Shown here: positions 57,171 to 64,000 of the stretch, in pieces
Numbering within the stretch: position 1 is the first letter of the stretch
Layout of the letters: every line of letters begins with the position of its first letter
DNA from: Prescottella defluvii
GTDB taxonomy: Bacteria > Actinomycetota > Actinomycetes > Mycobacteriales > Mycobacteriaceae
Assembly: GCA_029690005.1 (NCBI GenBank)
Contig: CP121458.1
Location: 1,426,001-1,490,000 of the forward strand
DNA length: 64,000 nucleotides
Reading direction: 5' to 3'
Translations under genes and position numbers: made by a program
Notes under the pieces: model-generated
Seen by the model: only the letters and a program-made list of their open reading frames with translations
The model's database searches: none
Told to the model about the DNA's origin: nothing

Positions 57171-57206
57171 CGACATTGAACTTACTCTGGAGTAAGTTCA
57201 ATGTCG
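57171..57206. promoter_or_regulatory. Perfect 36-base palindrome between fabG4 and fadA2
   Basis: CGACATTGAACTTACTC and GAGTAAGTTCAATGTCG are exact complements around a central TG. The element is midway in the divergent promoter region. Its core CTTAC-N6-GTAAG equals the site upstream of the TetR gene at 52311, so that regulator is the natural candidate ligand. Confidence 0.75.
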
Positions 57207-57269
57207 AGTGTGAACGACCCTGCCGAGTGCGGAAAATGCCCACTTCCCTGAGGACCGACGGAGACCGAC

Positions 57270-58606
57270 GTGACAAGCAGAGCCAGTAACCGCAGCCAGA
57301 AGCCGGCACCCGCACCCAAGTCCGGCGGTCGGCAGCTTCGCCCCGTCGCCATCGTCGGCGGCAACCGCATTCCGTTCGCACGCTCGGACCGGGCCTACTC
57401 GCACGCGTCCAACCAGGACATGTTCACCGCGACGCTCGACGGGCTGGTGAGCCGTTTCGGCCTGCAGGGCGAGCAGCTCGGAATGGTGGCCGGCGGCGCG
57501 GTGCTCAAGCACAGCCGCGACTTCAACCTCATGCGCGAGTGCGTGCTGGGCAGCGCGCTGAGCCCCTACACCCCGGCATTCGACCTGCAGCAGGCGTGCG
57601 GCACCGGCCTGCAGTCGATCGTCGCGGTCGGTGACGCCATCGCGTCCGGTCGCATCGACGCGGGTGTCGGCGGCGGCGTCGACACGACGTCCGACGCGCC
57701 GATCGGCGTCAACAACGAGCTGCGCGAGTTCCTGCTCTCGATGAACCGGGCCCGCTCCACCGCGGACCGCGTCAAGCTGCTCGGCAGTGTGCGGCCGTCG
57801 ATGCTCGGCATCGAGATCCCGCGCAACGGCGAGCCGCGGACCGGGCTGTCGATGGGCGACCACGCGGCGATCACCGCGAAGGAGTTCGGCGTCCGCCGCG
57901 AGGACCAAGATGAACTCGCCGCTGCTAGTCATCAAAACATGGCTGCCGCCTACGACCGCGGCTTCTTCGACGACCTGGTCACCCCGTTCCTGGGCCTGAC
58001 CCGCGACGACAACCTGCGTCCCGATTCCACGGTCGAGAAGCTCGCGAAGCTCAAGCCGGTGTTCGGCACCAAGCTGGGCGACGCGACGATGACCGCGGGA
58101 AACTCGACCCCGCTCACCGACGGCGCGTCCGCGGTGCTGCTGTCCACCGACGAGTGGGCGGCCGAGCGCAATCTGCCGGTGCTCGCGCACCTGGTGGACT
58201 CGGAGACCGCGGCCGTCGACTACGTCCACGGCGGCGACGGCCTGCTGATGGCCCCCACGTACGCGATCCCGCGGCTGCTGGCCCGCAACGGTCTCACGCT
58301 GCAGGATTTCGATTTCTACGAGATCCACGAGGCGTTCGCGTCGGTCGTCCTCGCGACGTTGCAGGCCTTCGAGTCCGACGAGTACTGCAAGGAGCGCCTG
58401 GGCCTCGATGGCGCACTGGGGGCATCGATCGCACCAAGCTCAACGTCAACGGCTCGTCGCTCGCGGCCGGTCACCCGTTCGCGGCCACCGGCGGCCGGAT
58501 CGTCGCCTCGCTCGCGAAGATGCTGGCAGAGAAGGGTTCGGGCCGCGGCCTGATCTCGATCTGCGCGGCCGGCGGCCAGGGCGTCACCGCGATCGTCGAG
58601 GTCTGA
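57270..58606 (+). CDS. fadA2: Acetyl-CoA acetyltransferase/thiolase FadA2 (frameshift near 58427)
   Basis: About 445 residues after restoring one G near 58427. It is a thiolase with the nucleophile in [49 protein letters not shown] and [14 protein letters not shown] complete the catalytic set. It cleaves or condenses acyl-CoA. The GTG start follows GAGACCGAC. It is the fadA2 (Rv0243) orthologue by sequence type and by its place beside fabG4. In M. tuberculosis fadE5 is the next gene, but here three genes intervene. Confidence 0.93.
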
Positions 58607-58884
58607 GGGCGGGGCGGAACGGACGGATCCGGACGTCCGCCGAATCAGTGATGTAACGCCTCTCGCTTAGGGGCGATATTCCAGTCGGCCCCGTGTTGTT
58701 GCCTGACCCCCGACCTGGCAACTACACGGGCCGCTCTGACGTTTCCGGGTCGGCTGTGGCGTGTGTGTGGTGCCGCGGGCGGGAATCCCGAGTGGTCGTT
58801 ACGAGCGTCCCGTCTACGCTGAACGGGAACGAATACGCAACGCAACGGCCCCGCACGGTGTCGATTCGGCAGGAGCCCACTTTC

Positions 58885-60843
58885 ATGAGCGACGAGCGCG
58901 ACGGCGCCAACGACCCGGAAAACCGCATGAATGGTCCGGAGCCGGACGAGAATCCGACCGAGATCATGCCGGTGATCCCGTCGGATCCATCGGTGCCTTC
59001 CGGAGCCGACGCCACCTACGAGGCTCCCACCGAGGTGTTCGCGACGACGCCGGATCCCACGCCGGATCCCACGCCGGATCCCACGCCCGAGCCGGAACCC
59101 GACGCGGAGCAGCCGCCCGTGCCGGAGCAGGCCGACGCCGCTCCGACGCGTCGATGGGTGAAGTACGCCGCCGTTGCCGGCGGGGTCGCCGCGGTCGGCG
59201 TGATCGCGTACACCGTGGACTGGGTGGTTTCGGCCGATCGCGTGCCGCGCGGCGTCACCGTCGCCGGGGTGGACATCGGCGGTCAGAGCTCGGCCGCGGC
59301 CGAGGAGACGCTGCGTGCCGCGCTCGGGCCGCGGGTCGAGCGTCCGGTGCCGGTGCGCGCCGGCAGCACCGACAGCGAGCTCGTGCCGGCCCAGGCCGGT
59401 GTCGGCGTCGACTGGGCGGCCACCGTCGACCGGGCGGGCAAGCAGCCGATCAATCCGTTCACCCGGCTGGCCTCGCTGTTCACCGACCACGAGATCGGCG
59501 TGGTCTCCACCGTCGACGACGCCGCGCTGACGTCGGCGATGGGCGGGGTCCAGAAGGAGACCGATCGTGCGCCGCGTGAGGGCAACGTCCTGTTCGAGGG
59601 TGCCCGCGTGGTCCCGGTGGCGCCGCTGCCGGGGCAGAGCCTGGAGGTGGACGCGGCCAAGAACACGTTCGTCGACGAGTGGGCGCTCGGCACCACCGTC
59701 GACCTGCCGGTGGACACGGTCGACGTCACGGTCACGCAGGCCGGTGTCGATACCGCGGTGCGCGACGTCGCGACCCCCGCGGTGGCCACCGACGTCGTGG
59801 TGACCGGCAAGGGTGGTGCGGTCGCGACGCTGCCCCGCGACCAGGTCGGCAAGGTGCTGACGTTCGTGCCCGACGGCGCCGGTGGACTGTCGCCGCAGTA
59901 CAACGCCGAGGCCGCGACCGCGGTCCTGGCGCCGCAGCTGGCGAGCACCGAGATCAAGCCCAAGGACGCGCAGATCACCCTGTCGGGCGGTTCGCCGCAG
60001 GTGGTTCCGTCGGTGATGGGCGACATGGTCCAGTGGCCCAAGACGCTCGAGCCCCTGCCGGCGCTGCTGGCCGCGCCCGGCCAGCGCACCACCCCGGCGC
60101 TCTACGAACCCGCCCAGCCCGCGCTGACCACCGACGGCGCCAACGCGCTCGGCATCAGCGAGGTGATCGGCGAATTCACCACCGGCGGCTTCGAATACGC
60201 GTCGGGCGTGAACATCCGGCTCGCGGCGAGTGCCATCGACGGCGCCATCGTCAAGCCGGGAGAGACGTTCTCGTTCGATGCCCAGACCGGTCCTCGCGGC
60301 TCGGCGCAGGGCTATGTCGACTCGGGCATCATCAACAACGGACGCCCCGACAAGGCCGTCGGTGGCGGCATCAGCCAGCTCGCGACCACCCTCTACAACG
60401 CCACGTACTTCGCGGGCATGGAGGACGTCGACCACACCGAGCACAGCTACTACATCTCGCGCTACCCGGCGGCCCGCGAGGCGACGGTGTTCGAGGGCGC
60501 GATCGACCTGAAGTTCCGCAACCCCTCGAAGACCGGTGTCATGATCCAGACGATCGGTACCAGTTCGAACATCACCGTCCGCATCTGGGGCACCAAGACC
60601 GTCGACGTGCAGTCGGTGACGGGAAACCGGACCAACCAGACGTCACCGAACACGATCACGCTGCCGGCCGGTCCGCACTGCGTGGCGTCCGGCGGCGCAC
60701 CGGGATTCACGGTCAGCGACACGCGGATCATCAACGATGCGAACTCCGGCGGCGAGATCTCGCGCCACACCCGGACGGTGAAGTACGACCCGGTGCCGAT
60801 CGTGAAGTGCGTGTCGAACGAGCCCGCGACTCCGGGCCGGTAG
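58885..60843 (+). CDS. VanW-domain, membrane-anchored cell-wall protein
   Basis: A 652-residue protein. An acidic Pro-rich cytoplasmic N-terminus contains a (TPDP)n stretch. One transmembrane helix (YAAVAGGVAAVGVIAYTVDW) follows near residue 95, then two repeated extracellular domains of the YoaR/PG-binding-4 kind. The C-terminal VanW domain has KPGETFSFDAQTGPRGSAQG and VGGGISQLATTLYNATYFAG. VanW-type proteins are envelope-linked, with unknown activity. The ATG at 58885 is the first followed by protein-like sequence; the 278-base gap before it contains its promoter and an imperfect hairpin at about 58686-58732. Confidence 0.9.
   Translation: MSDERDGANDPENRMNGPEPDENPTEIMPVIPSDPSVPSGADATYEAPTEVFATTPDPTPDPTPDPTPEPEPDAEQPPVPEQADAAPTRRWVKYAAVAGGVAAVGVIAYTVDWVVSADRVPRGVTVAGVDIGGQSSAAAEETLRAALGPRVERPVPVRAGSTDSELVPAQAGVGVDWAATVDRAGKQPINPFTRLASLFTDHEIGVVSTVDDAALTSAMGGVQKETDRAPREGNVLFEGARVVPVAPLPGQSLEVDAAKNTFVDEWALGTTVDLPVDTVDVTVTQAGVDTAVRDVATPAVATDVVVTGKGGAVATLPRDQVGKVLTFVPDGAGGLSPQYNAEAATAVLAPQLASTEIKPKDAQITLSGGSPQVVPSVMGDMVQWPKTLEPLPALLAAPGQRTTPALYEPAQPALTTDGANALGISEVIGEFTTGGFEYASGVNIRLAASAIDGAIVKPGETFSFDAQTGPRGSAQGYVDSGIINNGRPDKAVGGGISQLATTLYNATYFAGMEDVDHTEHSYYISRYPAAREATVFEGAIDLKFRNPSKTGVMIQTIGTSSNITVRIWGTKTVDVQSVTGNRTNQTSPNTITLPAGPHCVASGGAPGFTVSDTRIINDANSGGEISRHTRTVKYDPVPIVKCVSNEPATPGR
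59047..59082 (+). repeat. 12-base tandem repeat, three units
   Basis: ACGCCGGATCCC is repeated exactly three times inside the VanW gene and encodes the TPDP repeats, with a fourth diverged unit after it. Copy number could vary between strains. Confidence 0.9.
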
Positions 60844-60868
60844 CCCGTTCGGCTGAAGGGTCCGTCGC

Positions 60869-62761
60869 TCACACCTCGATCGGCGGGTGCAGCCGCATCA
60901 GGTTCCATGTCCGGTCGCGCCGCACCGACAGCGCGCTCGCGGCCAGCGACGCCAGTAGCAGGCCGAGCAGGACCGCGATCGACACCCATAGCCGGGAGTC
61001 GATGCCGCCGACGGTGAGCTGGCGTAACCCGTTGACGGCATAGGTCATCGGGTCGAACGGGTGCAGGACCTGGAACGGTTTCGCCGTGGTCTCCACGGGG
61101 TAGATGCCGCCGGCGGACACCAGTTGCAGCATCAGGAAGGCGAGCGTGACGACGCGTCCGACGGCGGGTCCGAAGATCGCGTTGAAGGCCTGGATCAGTG
61201 CCATGTAGGTGAGGGCGACGAGGCCGAGGAACGCGATGGTGCCGAACACGTAGACCGGCACCAGTCCTACGCCGAAGTGCACCACGACGTACATCACCAG
61301 CACCTGCGCGATCGCGATCAGTGCCGCCGGCCAGTACGACGCGAGCACCACCCGCAGCGCCCCGAGTCCCGTCGATATCGGCCGGTTCTGGATGGGCCGC
61401 AACAGCATCCACGTGATGATGCCGCCGACGAACAGTGCCAGCGGCAGGAAGAACGGGGCGAATCCGGTACCGAACGTCTTGGCGGGGTTGTCGTGGTGCT
61501 GGTCCAGCGCGATAGGCGCCGACACGGTCTGCGCGACGGCCGTGCGCTGCTGCGCATCCCACGTCGGCACCTGCTCGCTGCCCTGCTTCAGTTGCGACGC
61601 GAGTTCCCCGGAGCCGTCCTTCAGTTGGGTGGTACCGGCAGCCAGCTGACCCGCGCCCTGCGCCAGGGTCTCACCGCCACCGGACAACTGGGCCAGGCCG
61701 TCGTCGAGGGCGTGGGCGCCGGACGCGGCCTGCTGCCCGCCGGACTGCAGCTGGGACAGCCCGTCGCGCAGCTGTCCGGAGCCGGCCGCGGCCTGCGCCA
61801 TCCCGGACCGGTAGGGGCTCGACGGGTCGCCGAGCTGGAACGCGAGCTGTTGGGCGCCGTCCCGCAGCTGGCCGAGCTGGGCGAGGGTCGCGGCGTCGAG
61901 TGCCGGGCCGAGGGTTCCGACCACCCGGTCGACGAGCTGGTTCACGCCGGCACTGAGTTGTCCGGCGCCGTCGCCGAGCGCGACCGTCGCGCCCGAGAGT
62001 TGGCCCATCCCACCGGCGAGCGCCGACGCGCCACCGGCTGCGGCGTCGATACCCCCGGACAGCTGGGTGGTGCCGTCCGCGAGCGCCGTCGACCCGGTGT
62101 GCGCGGTGGTCAGGCCGTCGGCGAGGGCGCGGGATCCGCCCGCGAGTTGTTGCGCCCCTGCGTCGGCGGCCTGCGTGCCCGTCGCGAGTTGTCCGGCGCC
62201 GTCGGCGGCCTTGCGCAGCCCGTCCCCGGCGGCACCGAGTCCGACCAGCACCTGGTTCACCGACTGCTCGCCGATCTGCGCGCCGACGATATTGAGGATC
62301 TGCTGGGCGGCGTTCTGCCCGATGATCGTGCCGAGGTAGTTGTTGGCGTCGTTGTAGGTGAAGACGATTCGCGCCTTCTGCGGGTCGGGTCCGGTGGGGG
62401 AGGCCACCGACTGGCTGAAGTCGCCGGGTAGGGTCACGGAGAAGTAGTATCGCCCGGACGCGACGCCGGTCGACGCCTCGTACGCGGTGACCTCGTGGAA
62501 GTCGAGGCCCCCGGAATCCTTCAGCCCCTGCGCCACCTGATCGCCGGCGTCGAGCGGTTTGCCGTCCACGACGGTGCCCTGATCGCTGTTGACGAGGGCC
62601 ACCGGGATCTTGCCGGTCGCCGCGAACGGATCCCAGAACGCCCACAGGTACAGCGCGCCGTACAGCAGCGGCATCAGCACGATGGTCACCAGCGCGACCC
62701 GCGGCATCAGCCCGCGCGAAAATCGCTTGAGTTCGGTACCGAGCGACATCCCTGCGAGCAT
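60869..62761 (-). CDS. YhgE/Pip-type ABC-2 membrane protein
   Basis: A 630-residue protein. One N-terminal helix (LVTIVLMPLLYGALYLWAFW) is followed by a long extracytoplasmic part (residues 50-430). That part contains many short Gly/Ala/Leu repeats of the type QLAGGSRALADGL and GAGQLSAGVNQLVD. Five C-terminal helices follow, as in YhgE/Pip and mycobacterial MmpL-like ABC-2 exporters. Its partner is the ATPase-like gene two bases upstream. It may export or insert an envelope component. The ATG at 62761 or 62746 could be used. Confidence 0.88.
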   Translation of the reverse strand: MLAGMSLGTELKRFSRGLMPRVALVTIVLMPLLYGALYLWAFWDPFAATGKIPVALVNSDQGTVVDGKPLDAGDQVAQGLKDSGGLDFHEVTAYEASTGVASGRYYFSVTLPGDFSQSVASPTGPDPQKARIVFTYNDANNYLGTIIGQNAAQQILNIVGAQIGEQSVNQVLVGLGAAGDGLRKAADGAGQLATGTQAADAGAQQLAGGSRALADGLTTAHTGSTALADGTTQLSGGIDAAAGGASALAGGMGQLSGATVALGDGAGQLSAGVNQLVDRVVGTLGPALDAATLAQLGQLRDGAQQLAFQLGDPSSPYRSGMAQAAAGSGQLRDGLSQLQSGGQQAASGAHALDDGLAQLSGGGETLAQGAGQLAAGTTQLKDGSGELASQLKQGSEQVPTWDAQQRTAVAQTVSAPIALDQHHDNPAKTFGTGFAPFFLPLALFVGGIITWMLLRPIQNRPISTGLGALRVVLASYWPAALIAIAQVLVMYVVVHFGVGLVPVYVFGTIAFLGLVALTYMALIQAFNAIFGPAVGRVVTLAFLMLQLVSAGGIYPVETTAKPFQVLHPFDPMTYAVNGLRQLTVGGIDSRLWVSIAVLLGLLLASLAASALSVRRDRTWNLMRLHPPIEV

Positions 62762-62763
62762 GA

Positions 62764-63465
62764 CTACACCTCGGCTTCGGGCAGCGAATGGAATTCGTGG
62801 GCGGGCGAATTCGGTGGCAGCGGATTGACCGCGGACGCGATCACCGTCTGCCGTGCCCCGAGCACCGCCAGGTGTTCGACCAGCAGCGCCCGGTCGTGTT
62901 CCTCCCGAACCTGTTCGAGGTCGTCGATCAGCAGCAGTGGCGGCACCTGCGTGTTGGCGACGGCGATCCGGAGCAGGAGGTTGTCGAGTTCGCCCAGATC
63001 GCTGACGTAGTCGGTGAGCTTCGGCAGCGGCCGGTCCCCGAACACCGGGGCGCACACCTGCTCGAGCTCACGCTGTCCGGCCCGGCGGATCAGCAGGTAC
63101 CACGTTGCATCCCAACGGATCTGCTCCGTGATGAGGTCGCGGACAGTGACCGACTCGGAGATGCTGTCGATCCCTTCGAATCCGGCGATCGCGGACACGG
63201 CGCGGATCGCCGCCGGTTTGGTCCGTCCCAGCACGCTCAGTTGCCCCGACGACGGTCGCATCCGTCCGCTCAGCGTCAGCAGTAGCGATGTGCGCCCCGA
63301 TCCGGCGAATCCCTGGATCACCGCCAGACCCCCGAACGGGATGCGCAGATTCACCGGTCCGAATACAGGCCCCAGCGAGCCGCTGCGGGTCAGTCCTTTC
63401 GCGACGACGGCCGGCGGTGAGCCGGGCTGTCCGGAGCGCCCGATTCGCTCGTCCATGCTGGTCAC
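62764..63465 (-). CDS. Degenerate ABC-type ATP-binding protein, partner of the YhgE-type protein
   Basis: A 233-residue ABC-like nucleotide-binding domain. Walker A reads GFAGSGRTSLL, with Arg instead of Lys. Where the LSGGQ signature should be it reads YVSDLGELDNLLLRIAVA. Walker B reads PLLLIDDLEQV, with Asp where the catalytic Glu is expected. All three departures suggest weak or no hydrolysis, or a regulatory role. It starts at the GTG at 63465 (ATG at 63456 possible) and is two bases from the membrane gene. Confidence 0.8.
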   Translation of the reverse strand: MTSMDERIGRSGQPGSPPAVVAKGLTRSGSLGPVFGPVNLRIPFGGLAVIQGFAGSGRTSLLLTLSGRMRPSSGQLSVLGRTKPAAIRAVSAIAGFEGIDSISESVTVRDLITEQIRWDATWYLLIRRAGQRELEQVCAPVFGDRPLPKLTDYVSDLGELDNLLLRIAVANTQVPPLLLIDDLEQVREEHDRALLVEHLAVLGARQTVIASAVNPLPPNSPAHEFHSLPEAEV

Positions 63466-63574
63466 AGCGGCTCACCAACCTCGGTTGCGTGGCAGGGATC
63501 GACATCGTCAAGCCAAACACAACCGGGTGATCCGCGCCGGACTCACCGCCGGAATCTGGACGTCCGCGCACGAA

Positions 63575-63609
63575 AGCGCCCGGCCGGGAGAAGTTCCCGG
63601 CCGGGCGCT
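63575..63609 (-). terminator. Terminator after fadE5
   Basis: AGCGCCCGGCCGGGA and TCCCGGCCGGGCGCT form a perfect 15-bp stem with a five-base loop, followed on the minus strand by TTTCG. It lies 17 bases after the stop. Confidence 0.85.
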
Positions 63610-63626
63610 CGTCGTGATTCAGCGGA

Positions 63627-64000
63627 TCAGAACGCTGCCTCGTCCAGCTCCATGATGTCGTTGTCGAGGTGCGACAGGATGTTGCGGGTCGCGGTCAGCT
63701 CGGGCAGGACGTTCTTCGCGAAGAACGATGCGGTCGCGACCTTGCCCTCGTAGAACGGCTTGTCCTTGTCGGAGGCACCCTCGTCGAGCGCCTTCATGGC
63801 GATCTCGGACTGGCGCAGCAGCTGCCAGCCGATGAGCAGGTCGCCGACCGACATCAGGAAGCGCACCGAACCGAGACCCACCTTGTACAGCTCGGTGGGC
63901 TGCTCCTGCGCACCCATGAGGTGTCCGGTGAGGATCGCGGCCATCCCCTGGACGTCCTCGAGTGCGGTCGCGAGCAGCGCGCGCTCGGTCTTGAGGCGAC
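63627..64000 (-). CDS. fadE5: C-terminal end of acyl-CoA dehydrogenase FadE5 (partial)
   Basis: The last 123 residues of a leftward gene whose start lies beyond the window. It contains [20 protein letters not shown] and [18 protein letters not shown]. These are typical of the long C-terminal helical region of FadE5-type acyl-CoA dehydrogenases, which have an extra domain compared with common family members. Position near fadA2 and fabG4 supports fadE5 (Rv0244c). Such enzymes oxidise medium- to long-chain acyl-CoA. Confidence 0.85.
   Translation of the reverse strand, partial: RLKTERALLATALEDVQGMAAILTGHLMGAQEQPTELYKVGLGSVRFLMSVGDLLIGWQLLRQSEIAMKALDEGASDKDKPFYEGKVATASFFAKNVLPELTATRNILSHLDNDIMELDEAAF

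Noticed and set aside
3099..58606. Reading the many broken genes as pseudogenes or programmed frameshifts
   Set aside because: The breaks are scattered, single-base, often in homopolymers and hit essential genes with full motif conservation on both sides. No slippery heptamer with downstream structure was seen at the sites inspected.
1..64000. CRISPR array, tRNA or rRNA gene, prophage or transposon in the window
   Set aside because: No regular spacer repeats, cloverleaf sequences, rRNA motifs, integrase or transposase genes were recognised by reading. A tRNAscan or profile search would be needed to exclude them formally.

Overview
The window is high-GC actinobacterial DNA, about two-thirds G+C, densely coded, with frequent GTG/TTG starts and ATGA or GTGA start/stop overlaps. 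Mycolic-acid and arabinogalactan genes (MmpL3, AftD, a DUF3068 lipoglycan protein, HtdX/FabG4/FadA2/FadE5) place it in the Mycobacteriales (mycolata). A complete phenylacetate pathway suggests a Rhodococcus- or Nocardia-like host rather than Mycobacterium; this is inference. From about 12.4 kb onward the gene order recalls, from memory, M. tuberculosis Rv0205-Rv0211, Rv0223c-Rv0228 and Rv0236c-Rv0244c, with extra genes inserted.

Layout. 0-7 kb: phenylacetate (paa) cluster, two leftward units (paaF-paaH-paaG and paaA-paaB-paaC) and one rightward unit (paaZ, an EthD-like gene, paaI), each preceded by a PaaR-type operator. 7-9.6 kb: leuA with a leucine-codon leader/attenuator, divergent from a GntR regulator. 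9.6-12.3 kb: membrane protein and class III adenylate cyclase. 12.4-23.4 kb: AI-2E-family exporter, DUF1707 protein, the trmB-NYN-mmpL3 unit, two conserved hypotheticals, an acidic D-x-D-G-D-G protein and GTP-type PEP carboxykinase. 23.5-25.1 kb: cysK-cysE. 25-30 kb: nitronate monooxygenase, TetR, SDR, a secreted protein, GNAT-AhpD and a MarR regulator with twin operators. 30-35.7 kb: KimA-type potassium transporter, CDF metal transporter, an aldehyde dehydrogenase with a perfect KstR-type operator, and ROK kinase. 36-49 kb: envelope cluster (SDR, methyltransferase, glycosyltransferase, polytopic protein, flippase, DUF3068, acyltransferase, AftD, DUF2613). 49-54.8 kb: isochorismate synthase, UspA, LpqI/NagZ, TetR, WhiB, MerR. 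54.9-64 kb: htdX-fabG4 divergent from fadA2, VanW protein, a YhgE-type ABC pair and the end of fadE5.

A dominant technical feature is about 27 apparent single-base frameshifts in 23 genes (roughly 20 losses, 7 gains). Many are in G/C homopolymers and several are in genes expected to be essential. They look like sequencing or assembly errors, and I annotate the affected genes as single reconstructed CDSs. No rRNA, tRNA, CRISPR array, transposase or prophage gene was recognised. I did not find an obviously novel multi-gene system. The most interesting signals are regulatory: the leucine attenuator, a motif shared between a TetR promoter and the fabG4/fadA2 divergence, the PaaR, MarR and KstR sites, and a coupled small ORF upstream of paaF.
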